NCBI RefSeq assembly: GCF_015706575.1
Contig: NW_024037067.1
Span: forward strand, 6,399,909-6,463,908
Direction: 5' to 3'
Source: Patiria miniata
Lineage: Eukaryota > Echinodermata > Asteroidea > Valvatida > Asterinidae
DNA: 64,000 nt
This document shows positions 31,375 through 41,778 of the stretch, piece after piece (within the stretch, counting starts at the first letter, position 1; each line of letters begins with the position of its first letter). The notes beneath the pieces were generated by a model, which searched no databases, had not been told where the DNA came from, and worked only from the letters and a program-made list of their open reading frames with translations. Position numbers and translations under genes: made by a program.

Positions 31375-32320
31375 TGATTTTCAAAACAATTGTGTCATAT
31401 ATGACGACCAATTGTTGGATGCAATTTCAATTCAATATAGTGTGTTTTTCTTGATTTATCATCTCCACAAAAAGTGCTTTATTTATGTTAAATTCTTTAA
31501 CATAATTGATTTTTTTCGCGATTAGTACACTGTATTTCTTTAAATCATATTAAATTTATTCTTCAAAGGTTCCCGTCTATTTTCAAACCATTTGTGTCTC
31601 ATATCTTGACCAATTATTGGACGCAATTTCAATTCAGTGCTATGTGTTGTTATTGAGTTTATCGTCTCCACAAGAGTGCTTTATGTTTGTTCATTGATAA
31701 GTGACTTGAATTTGGATTGAATTTTTCTTGATTAGTACTCTGTATTTCTTTAAATCATACTAAATTTATTCTTCAACGGTTCCCATTGATTTTCAAACCA
31801 TTTGTGTCCCATATCTTGACCTATTATTGGACGCAATTTCAATTCAGTGCTATGTGTTTTTCTTGAGTTATCGTCTCCACAAAGAGTGCTTTATTTATGT
31901 TCAATTAAAAGTGACTTGAATTTGGATTGATTTTTTTCGCGATTAGTACACTGTATTTCTTTAAATCATATTAAATTTATTCTTCAAAGGTTCCTGTCGA
32001 TTTTCAAACCATTTGTGTCCCATATCTTGACCTATTATTGGACGCAATTTCAATTCAGTGCTATGTGATGTTATTGAGTTATCGTCTCCACAAGAGTGCT
32101 TTATGTTTGTTCATTGATAAGTGACTTGAATTTGGATTGAATTTCGATTAATACTCTATTCTTCACCGGTTCCCATTGATTTTCAAACCATTTGTGTCTC
32201 ATATCTTGACCTATTATTGGACGCAATTTCAATTCAGTGCTATGTGTTGTAATTGAGTTATCGTCTCCACAAGAGTGCTTTATGTTTGTTCATTTATAAG
32301 TGACTTGAATTGCTGGGGGA
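31375..32320. repeat. Five-copy tandem repeat, unit about 211 bp
   Basis: Units begin with TTTTCAAACCATTTGTGTC at about 31377 (diverged), 31580, 31791, 32003 and 32178. Each continues through ATTATTGGACGCAATTTCAA, GTTATCGTCTCCACAA, GAGTGCTTTAT and AAGTGACTTGAATTTGG. The last two intervals differ (about 211, then 176 bp), so one unit carries a deletion. The array ends about 950 bp upstream of the H1 start. Confidence 0.85.
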
Positions 32321-33275
32321 GGCCTGTGAGGGCGCTCATCACTCATTCCCCTTTTGTTCTTCTCGCTCTTACTGCTTCACAAATTTGTAGAGAAAAAGAG
32401 ACGAGTACAGTAGCATCGATTGAAAAACAAGTCGTCCCTCACCCTTCTTTTTAGGAGAATTACTGGAAAAAAAACCCTACACATGAAAGGGGAGGGTATG
32501 GTAGGAATGGGCACGCCCCAAAGTCGTCCAGGATCTGTGGCAAAACACGTGAACTGAAGTACACGTGCATACATGTACATTGTACATGTACATCATGTAC
32601 AGAATTGTACATGTGCTTTATATTAAAAGACGGCATGTAGCGCCCTCTATGGAAATGCGCGTTCTGGTGCGGCGCGAAAACGAACTTGAAGTGTTATTCA
32701 TTTATTTTTTAAAGCAGCATATTCGTCACTTTTCCTCGCTGCGGGAGGCCCTTGCTTAACTTCCGAAAAATTGCCCAGATGTTGAATTTACCTGACGTGC
32801 ATTTCTCGCCCGCTCTCTGTCCGAATTAACGGAGATTTCGCGTATGCGAAATAAAGGTCAGGCCATGATTTCAAAATTTTGTTTTACTGATCGCCCGAAT
32901 TCTACCCCTAAACTCAAAGGGAAGATGATTCCATCGATACTGTGTGGAAGAACATTAATCGTAGGTGAGCCTTAAACCAAAATCGTCACGGAAATCCAGT
33001 TTTTAAGGCTGTTTATGACCAGATCTTTCGAGAGCAAAACACAGAAACTTCGTCGCCGCCGCACGTAGGGTTGTAAAGCACCTGTCACGTACACACATAA
33101 TTGGGTGATTTCTCCTACGTACGCACAGACCATACAAACATTATAGCGTGTAGTTCGTGTCAAAATATCGTGTACATGTTGTGCATGATAATATTGCGGT
33201 CACTCTTTTATTGTCATTTCTAATTCCAAAACCTGGGGCAATTTACACATAAAACGCAGGCTTCAGTGAATAAAA
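32321..33275 (+). promoter_or_regulatory. Upstream region of the H1 gene
   Basis: No open frame of note. CpG density rises towards the gene. I see no TATA box within 100 bp of the ATG and no cluster of canonical histone promoter elements. A CATGTACA-rich patch is at about 32560-32610 and CCCTCTATGG near 32645. A TATA-less, CpG-type promoter is inferred. Confidence 0.3.
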
Positions 33276-33878
33276 ATGGCGGACGATGACAATCCGACTG
33301 CTGCTGATCACACTGCTGAAGACGGCGGGGCAAAATCCAAACAGAAAAGGAAGAGAAAAACGTCGGCGATCAGCTCGACGGCCAAGCCCAAGTTCAAGGA
33401 GATGGTGGAGGAAGCGATCGGCTTGACTCAAGACCGCGGCGGGTCCTCCCTGCAGGCGATCAAGAAGTATCTCTCCGCCAACTACGGACTGGACAGCCAT
33501 AACACCTACATCCGCAATGCTATCAAGAAGGGTGTGACACGCGGGGATCTGATCCAGGTGAAAGGGTCCGGGGCCAGCGGCTCGTTCAAGCTGAACTCGG
33601 CCAGTGCGCCCAAGCCAACCGCCCAGACCGTACGGCAGAAGGACTCAGACAAAGTGCGGCAGGAGAAAGACGCCAAGTCGGTCCGGGAGGCGCAGCGGAT
33701 CGCCAGGAACGCCAAGAAGGCCACGAAGGAACGGCAGGCCAAGCGACTGGAAAGCCAGAGGAAGATTGTGAAAGCCAAGCCAAAGGCCGGGAAAAAGGGA
33801 AAGACGCACAAGAAGAAAGTGGAGAAAAAGAAGACGCCCAAGAAGACGCCCAAGGCCAAGAAAGGGTCGAGAAAGTGA
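33276..33878 (+). CDS. H1: Linker histone H1, intronless
   Basis: This 200-residue basic protein has the linker-histone tripartite plan. It has a short N-terminal tail (1-36) with a KQKRKRK patch. A winged-helix globular domain (about 37-106) carries KPKFKEMVEEAI, GGSSLQAIKKYL, NTYIRNAIKKGV and the GSGASGSFKL hairpin, as in H1/H5. A Lys-rich C-terminal tail follows, with a KKTPKKTPKAKK end. H1 binds linker DNA at the nucleosome dyad and compacts chromatin. The C-tail is unusual in its middle: about residues 120-165 are rich in Arg, Gln and Glu (RQEKDAKSVREAQRIARNAKKATKERQ), more coiled-coil-like than the Ala/Pro/Lys-rich tails of typical somatic H1. No replication-dependent 3' stem-loop follows; ATTAAA at 34019 suggests a polyadenylated mRNA. 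No core histone gene is nearby, so this is a solitary (orphon or replacement-type) H1. The start is the first ATG, AAAATGG. Confidence 0.93.
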   Translation: MADDDNPTAADHTAEDGGAKSKQKRKRKTSAISSTAKPKFKEMVEEAIGLTQDRGGSSLQAIKKYLSANYGLDSHNTYIRNAIKKGVTRGDLIQVKGSGASGSFKLNSASAPKPTAQTVRQKDSDKVRQEKDAKSVREAQRIARNAKKATKERQAKRLESQRKIVKAKPKAGKKGKTHKKKVEKKKTPKKTPKAKKGSRK

Positions 33879-34018
33879 CCTAGACATAAGCTAGACCAAA
33901 ATGTTCTCTTCCAAGATTAGAGAATTATTATTGACAGCCATTTAGAACACATGGACCAGGAGATTCTTGAAATGATCAAATAATTTTATTTTATGGAAAG
34001 TGCAGCTAAAGTTGAGCT

Positions 34019-34024
34019 ATTAAA
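34019..34024 (+). terminator. Poly(A)-like signal of H1
   Basis: ATTAAA lies about 140 bp past the H1 stop. The intervening DNA lacks the GGCTCTTTTCAGAGCC-type stem-loop of S-phase histone mRNAs, which supports polyadenylated processing. Confidence 0.4.
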
Positions 34025-35034
34025 CATCCGAGGCAAAATAGAGAGTTTGCACAGGGCGCCCTCACTGTTGGCAGCCAAGCTCTCTATGGAGTATGGGAAA
34101 TAACATTCTTCGCTCTTGCGCTACCCATGAATTAAAAGGTTTTCATCAACTTTAAAAAAACTCTTGTCAAAGGACATATGAAGATCAACATTTGAAATAT
34201 TTGCATGTTTTTAATGGCTTTTTGGCCAGTATTTGTCTGTAATTATGCAAGAATGCAGGTAATTTTAGTTGTATGATGACATTTATTAGAAAAACTGCTG
34301 TTATACTACCCAGTAGATAGTGGGCAGTGTTAGGACAACTCATTAACTTGACCCTTGGAAGATCTTTCAAAATCCAAGTGGCTTTGGAATGATTTTGGAG
34401 GATTGTGGAAGGTACAGCCAAACCACAATTAAATTCAACTGGGACAAAATTCAATAGATATAGAATGGCTATTCTCTTGAAGTTTCTGAACTAATGATAA
34501 GCCAGATTTCATTGGTGTTGCGGGGCAATCCGATACAATAGCACTGCCCGGCTCGCAAGTCAGAAGGAACAAAGAGAACACTATAGCCTGGCCCTCTGGG
34601 CCCAGCAATAAAACCCGAACACAACACGGTTGCATTTATTCAAGTTTTCTTCTTTTATTGTGCAGCACATGCATGCCATACTTGTATTCAATTTTTCATC
34701 TTCTTACTCCTTACACTTTGCATGTATCTAATTGATGTATGTTTTCACTACTGTTCATTCAATGCGCACTAAGTGCTCAATAAAACAATGAATACATGCA
34801 ATGTGCACATGCAATGAAGGGGATGCATTTCTTTTCTCAAGCTCCTATTTCATTGTATTTTTTCAGGCAGCATGTACACAAACTGTAGATCTAGCTAAAA
34901 GCAAGCTCAGAAACTAAAAAATTCAGAGAGAGGGTTGCTACTGGCTAGGGTAATGAATTCTAAAATTTGGTCAATGTCAAATTGTCTTTTGAAAAAGACT
35001 CCCTCTCTTTAAAAAAAAATGGCAAAATTCTTCA

Positions 35035-35270
35035 CTTTACATGGACCTTTTGTGTCCTTGGGCAAGGCACTTCACCCTCACTTGCCCTTCTCCACCCAGG
35101 AGTATAAATGGGTACCGGCATTAGCTGGGGAGTAACCTGCCATGGACTAGCATCCCATCCAGGGGGAGTAGAAATATTCTTAGTCGTTTCATGCTACTGA
35201 AACCGGAGATAAACGCCGGCCGGATGAGCCACGTTGGCTCGGGACAGACTTTACTTTACATGGACCTTTT
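35035..35270 (+). mobile_element. 5'-truncated SINE with 17-bp target duplication
   Basis: The SINE body (35052-35253) starts inside the TGTGTCCTTGGGCAAGG block. It continues through TTCTCCACCCAGGAGTATAA and ATGGACTAGCATCCCATCCA to GGGACAGACTTTA. It is flanked by exact direct repeats of CTTTACATGGACCTTTT (35035-35051 and 35254-35270), the mark of LINE-type target-primed insertion. It shares its tail with the fragment at 15311-15405. This tail differs from that of the other SINEs here, so there are two families with a common centre. Confidence 0.8.
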
Positions 35271-37246
35271 AGTCCGTCGGCATTTCTGCTTGAGTGAGAA
35301 TTTGAGGTGGAAATTAAGGCTTTCATCTGAACAAAGTCAGGTTTCATGTCCACAAACACCTACCATAAAAAAAACAAGTCAGAAATGTGTTCAAATACAT
35401 GACAAAACAAAAGAGATGTGTACACGCTCTAAAGGTTATTTTTAAAATACAAAATAAAACTGAAGAGTTCTTATACGTATGTACAACGTCTGTACAATGT
35501 CGACAATAGTTCAGAATGTACAATTTTTTTTTTTAGCAGCGAGACGGATTTACTTAAAATTACGTCCAGTGTATTTAATGCATTTTGTTCTGAAAATTGG
35601 CACATTTTCAAAATTACTGATGTAAAATTTTGAATACATTCCTCTGAATCTCAAGATTTAGATGCAATTCTTTTATCTGAACACAAGATTTTGAGAAGAC
35701 GCCCCAAATGAAAAACGTAGGCCTACTGGAATAGCTGAAAACCTCAGTGGTATGGAACAAACAAAACACATGTACAGAAAATTAGGCCAAAACCTAGTGG
35801 TTTTCTCTTTGAAGGAAAGCCTAAGCAGTGAAAGAGAAATTATGAAGCATCCAATACCACCATTTGAAGTCATTGAAAAATACTACTACACATAGTGGGC
35901 GTGGCAGAGTGGCTTTGCATCACAACAGTCAACCAATCAGCATGGAGGACTTATCTCGGCAGCCTGATCACGTGACCAGCATCAACCAATCTGATGACTC
36001 TTTCTACAGCTATGCATATATGCATTTGTGTACCATTCAAAACATCATAAGCAAATAATCTTAAAGAATAACATCACTCATCAAATTACATGTATACACA
36101 GCTTGGCAGTAGTTACATAAATCATCCATGTAAATTTTCTACGGACCAAAATCATTATTTATCATTGCACATCACAACATGAATTAAACACTCTAAAATC
36201 ATTAAGTACAATCAACAATACGTACTTGACAATATATTTTAGTTAAATTGCAGCCACCATAAGCATCAAATTATACTGCACTTCATTATCAAATTATTAT
36301 AAAGTGAATACACATTTTTGTGTGAATTTACTGATATTACCGAAAGGTTTTTCCCTGAAACCAGTAAACACAAACCAAATGAGGAACACGGAATACAAAG
36401 CCATCATACTTGAAGAACCTCAAAGAGCGCAGCTGATCACATCTACGAAGAAAAACAATTCTTGAAACGCTAATTTGTAAAAAAAAAAAAAAAAAAATGC
36501 AAAGCAAAAACATTTAGCAAAGTAACTTTGCAATTTTAGACAACAAAAAGTTCCTTTTGAAGTTGTCATTCATGGTCCACAATTTAACTTGAGCTCAAGT
36601 CCGACGCTACTTATGAAGTGTTAACTCGATTTACCAAGCTGTTTATGCTGGTCTTTTAACTGAAATTCCTTGTTTTTTTCCTAGATAAAGCCATAGTTAA
36701 CATAGGTTTGGGGTCATTCTTACAACTGACCTGCCATAAAACAAGAAACAAAGGTCATATCTAAAAAAAAAAACAAATAGACAAGTCCATGTCAACAAAA
36801 CTGTCTTTATAAAGATCACTATCCAAGATCAAATAGCCTTCACACATGCATGTACGCCTTTAAAACCAAAAGTAATGTTCTACCTGTCTATATGAACTCT
36901 TTCGTGTCCACTTATTTCATAAGCATACTGTTTTTCCATCTTTGTAGCTATTAAATTTTTTTTTTGGAATACATGTAGTTACATTTATACTGACTTTATT
37001 CTTCAATTTTATAAATTGTATTAAGCAAGGTGATGTTATTTATCATCTTCATGAATACATGTATACATAAACTGCAAATGGAAGATGACCTGACCTGACC
37101 TGACCTGGAAGCATCACCTTCCTTAGCAACAAGAGGTCAAACTACAGGTCACACCAGCATGTCAAGTCAAAAGCCCCGTATTTTTTTCATAGTCATGCTC
37201 AATATTTAAATTTAAAGCTCCTACATGTACTTCGATGCCTTAAAGT

Positions 37247-37297
37247 GGGCGGTCCATTGCATGCAAATATTATACATTTACATGCAATGGACCGCCC
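37247..37297. other. Perfect 17-bp-arm hairpin
   Basis: GGGCGGTCCATTGCATG (37247-37263) is exactly inverted at 37281-37297 around a 17-base AT-rich loop. It lies about 940 bp downstream of the SGSM3 stop on the minus strand, possibly within its 3' UTR. It could be a small foldback element or an RNA structure; the sequence alone cannot decide. Confidence 0.7.
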
Positions 37298-38025
37298 CCT
37301 CTAGTATTCACACAAATGAATTTTCATAGATTAGCAGCCAATCAGCATTAACACCCTTCTATATGGACACAATCGTACACACGTGTGCTATTTGCACACA
37401 TACATAGCAAGCCATATTAAATATCTACTATTTATTTTTTTACAATATTTACAATGGAAGGAACTGTTCCGCTTTATTAAGGAATACATATTGCAATATT
37501 TCTCAGAAGAGTTATTTTCTTTTCACTAGTCTAGAGCGACTAAATTCACACATATTCTCCAACCTTGCATTAACTTCAAATAAATATTTCATTTTTGTCA
37601 AGGTTCAGCTTATGTCGAAAAAGAATATACATATTCTGGTGGAATTTGTTTTGGAAATGTGAATTCACTTTAAAAAGGAAATGCAAGTGCAAGAATACTG
37701 AATTTTTAATCCCCCGTGAATTCAATACCATGTAGTCCTATTTAATATACAGTTATATACAATAAGCGAAGACAAACGTTGCAAAAAAAGCAGCCTTTTT
37801 CTTTCTCTGATATCTTTCTTGTAACTTCTCTAGTTTTATCTGTTTAAATAGGTACAAAATAAAGGTGACTTCAACAACTCTTCTTTGGAACAACTAAAAA
37901 AAATCCACAACATTCCAAAGTTAATGAATATGCATGAGGATTCCCCATCATGAACTGAGTGACACTGACCACAGTACTGTGTGGCATTGCAGGGGGCCGG
38001 GTCAAAGGCCAAAGCTTTATCAGTA

Positions 38026-38130
38026 TTCCTAAGGATATCAATATTCATAAGGATTTCAATATTCATTAGGATTTCAATATTCATTAGGATTTCAATATTC
38101 ATAAGGATTTCAATATTCATTAGGATTTCA
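38026..38130. repeat. 18-bp minisatellite in the SGSM3 3' region
   Basis: AGGATTTCAATATTCATT repeats about six times head to tail with TA/AA variation, beginning about 110 bp beyond the SGSM3 stop codon. It is likely transcribed in the 3' UTR. The open frame with repeating NIEILM residues is a by-product. Confidence 0.85.
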
Positions 38131-38236
38131 AAATATGAATAGACAAAAAGAGTCTGTGTGACTTGCTATCAACATGCTACACAGTACTGCATGGAATGGC
38201 AGAGGTGAAGAGGTCAAAGGTTGTGGGTCGTACAGG

Positions 38237-41200
38237 TCAAAGGTCCCAGCTGAAGAGGTGGTGCTTAATCAACATGTCTTGGACGCTGTCTTTTAAGGTT
38301 GCTGGTCTCTGTGAAAAAGCAAAAAAAAAAAAAAACCCAATTTTTTTAAGACAATTCTCCAGGTCATATTCTAATTTCCTAGTCTATGTAGCCGTGGTCT
38401 ATTGTGCGCGAACAGATTTGCTGATTACTTAGGCAAGACCCCACCTCTTGACCAATCAGCAGGCGCTTTCTATAGGTCTATCGGGTCTTCGGTCATTCAC
38501 CTGTTGCGCGTCATAGACATGGATTTAAAAAAAAATGTCACGGCGCGCGGCGCTTGGTATCATGTTACGCGAATGTGCTCCCGGCTGTTGTTGTATTACA
38601 AAACGCTGCATTCAAATTGACCAATCACAGCGTTAGTCCTGATTTTGGGATGAAATGACGTCACGATTTAGTAAGTCGACTCCGATTGGCTGGCGCAGCT
38701 TGCATAAATCTGCATGCTTTGACATATCAGACGTTAGACAGGAGATGGCTCCGTGGATAACGGATGATACTCAGACTACTAATTTCCCTGCATGTGTGGA
38801 AAACACTTGGAAGAAAATTAAACCGTGAAATACCTTTATTTGCAGTAAAAGACACATTTTGCAAGTGCGGTAAACATTTAATGAAACTTTGTATGTACAT
38901 GTTCAATGTCAAAATAGGATTCTGTTTAAAGGGAATGTACATCATTGGCTTTTGCTGTAATTTTCAGAAATGAAGTAGTTGAGGGGTTAGTATAACAGAT
39001 AAAAAATATAAAAAAGTTTTGATCGCTTTACAAACTAGATGATCAGAAAGCATCTTATCTTACCCCGATTTTTTGGACACCCTTCTTGAGCGGGATCTCC
39101 CAGTCCTGGGAGAGGTTGAACGCGAATCGCGACAGGATGCGCAACTCGCACTTGATCTGGACCCAGCCAGGACTGCGCAGGAAGGACCAGGGGTAGTACC
39201 ACTTCTCTATGATCTTCTCGCACGAGCACAGACACTCCAGCCACAGGTGTAGGACTTGCTCGCTGCAAAAATAAATAAATAAATAAAATGACGAAATGAG
39301 AGTTAGGCCCCCCAAAAATACTTGGTCTCTGGTCAGCGCACACGTCGATTTTAATCATGCGCGTCAAACTTGTTTTTTTTCTTCAAATTAACACAGAAGC
39401 TACAACAGCGAACTCTATTGCCGCGCCTCCTCAAATTTTTGTACCAAGGAGCACCAAGGAATGGGGAAATTGCACCAAGGCAAATGATAAAGTGCACCAA
39501 GGCAAATGATAAAGTGCACCAAGGGCAAATTATGGAGGACACCAATGTATAATGAGGTCACAAAAAAGCAAAATAGTACCCACCAAAAAAAAAAAAAAAA
39601 CACCACCAAAAAAAAAAAAAAAAATGCGTCGCCGCATCAATTCCGGAACTTCGGTCTGACTAGAGACCGACTATTTTTTTTTTTGGCCTGAAGTGTTTAT
39701 GTACAGGCATAAAGAAAAACAAGAATCAAAGCTGACTCTCCAGAAAAAAATACTTTAATCAAAAGGCACTGGGTAACACCAAATCTGGTTAGCAATATCC
39801 TCGTATAACTTAACCGTAGGGTAGATCATTTGTCATTCGCATTTTGTTTCCTTTGGAGCATGGGTGCAATTACAACTAACCTGATGAGCTTTTACCTCTG
39901 TGACTGCTGTATATTCCAGGAAAACAATATTCTAGGATCTCGATTTCAATTTACAAGTAAGCGACTCATGTGCCCAAGAACAGCATCTATGCACGCACTG
40001 AACCAACGAATAATATCAATCGCGCGCGTGTGTGTCGTGTCAACGTTTGTGTGCAACCATTCACGGATTCACCAAATTACATATCAGCCACTAACAGAAA
40101 TTTCCAAAAATGCGTCACTTGACGCATCTTTGGATATGGCCTTCTTTTATTGTTTTCTTCAAAATGACAGCATGCTAGAGATAATAAATTTGCAGGGAGC
40201 TTTATATTGCCATCCCCATCTTTAAAGCAAGTAAGCTTTTGAACAATAATTTGGTCAGTTCCTTTTTGGATAGCTGCAAATGATCTAATGTACCTTTAAT
40301 TCCATCACTAAGATTTATCAATGATTCCAATTTACCCGTGTAAACTCATCGGTCGAGTTGTTAAAGATTGGATAATGCTTGTGAACGGTGATAGGTCAAT
40401 CCTGGCATAGATGTCTCTATGTTTAGCCTGTTGACTTGTAAATCAGATCAACAGAGGGCACTCTCTACCAAGTGATAGCATGACCAAACTACCCATCAAA
40501 GGCCCTGTCCAAAATGGGCTTCCAGAGCTACGTCTACATCTACTGCTAGCATGTTCTCACATAGTTGTACTGGGCAGAAGACCTTGCCACTAGCTGTTAA
40601 CTAGAGCTTTGGACACAGTTACACTCACTTGAGCCCCTGGCAGATGAGCGAGCGTAGCTTGACGTCCATCTGAGCGTGGGCCGAGTCGTGGGTCAGATTG
40701 ACCGACTGGACCGATCTGTACAGCAGCTCCTCGGGGGTCAGCACCTTGCCGTCCTCGTCCAGGCGATAGGTCTTGCACAGGACCAGGCGGGAGTAGACCG
40801 ATTCAAAATCCTTCTCGACTTCTTTGCAACTTGCCTGGTGGGTTGTGGAAAAAAAAAGGAGGGGATATGTGTACTACCTACAACTGTACAACTTTGAAAA
40901 CAACGCAAGTTTGTCGGGGGGGGGGGGGGGTAATGTTTCAAAGTAAAACTACAATTACTAAAATTTCAACAATTTGCTTTGCTTCATATCAGCGTGTTCT
41001 ATTAACTGGCCTCACTAATACATTTAATACAAATTCACCACTGAGTGAAAATAAAGAAGGTGCATCAACTTTGGCATCGATATTGACAAACCTCTTCAAT
41101 GAAGAGCCATGGATGGCAGGGTCCCCCGAGTACCGAGGGCTGCTTCAAGCCATGCTCAAACAGACACTTCAGCGTCGGACATAGCCTGAATAAAAACAAA

Positions 41201-41778
41201 CATCCGATATCAAAACGTGAAGTACAATCGTACTAGTGACAGGCATATGCTGATATAGAAGAGAAAAGGGAACGACCACTCACTCAAAATCCAAAGGAGA
41301 ATGTTCAAAACCTTGTAGATGTTTCAGCTCAGTGGATATTACACTTTTCATGAAAACAGTAAAAAATGTTGATCACGCAACACAATTTCTTAAGTAATTT
41401 TCTTCATTTCCAAAAGTAAGTCAATTGACTGATCGTTGGAAATCACCTGCGTTTCTTGAGTTCTTCTAAATGACAGCAAGCCCAATGGAATAATTTCCTT
41501 GGGTGTTTAGTACCACTACGATCTTTAATCTAATAAACTTTTGATGAAAACTCGGGAGGTTACTTTTGGGATAAATGCATATGATCCTTTATAACTTTAA
41601 GACACGCCTCCACGTTGCAACTTGGCCCTAAGAAAGTGATGACCCTGGTCCTCCTAGTAAAAGACTTACGTTCCCCTGACAAGGTCCGTGATGGTCTCTG
41701 TGACCGAGTCGTCGCCGGCGCTTGTGTACTGTTTGCTCCGCTCATCCAGAAGCTCTACAAACTTGGCAGGAAACCAAC
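38237..41778 (-). CDS. SGSM3: SGSM3 exons encoding the RUN domain and C-terminus
   Basis: Exons 41670-41778 (3' part), 41092-41185, 40629-40834, 39064-39262 and 38237-38308 encode the RUN domain ([75 protein letters not shown]). The conserved tail follows ([45 protein letters not shown]). RUN domains commonly bind small GTPases of the Rap and Rab families. The stop TGA is at 38237-38239. Exon 40629-40834 is GC-rich with a codon bias unlike its introns, as expected for conserved coding DNA. Confidence 0.94.

Larger units (their letters stand above)
34025..38020. other. Intergenic between H1 and the 3' end of SGSM3
   Basis: No gene is supported. It contains the SINE insertion at 35035-35270, a GACCT short tandem at about 37085-37107, and an A-run at 36479-36497. 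A perfect hairpin lies at 37247-37297, and several AATAAA signals on the minus strand (for example near 37474 and 36990) could end SGSM3 transcripts. The segment 34520-34640 resembles 3700-3870. The convergent genes H1 (+) and SGSM3 (-) share this 3' space. Confidence 0.4.

Noticed and set aside
33506-33887. Open frames antisense to H1
   Set aside because: They are shadows of the GC-rich H1 coding sequence; the plus-strand frame has the H1 globular domain.
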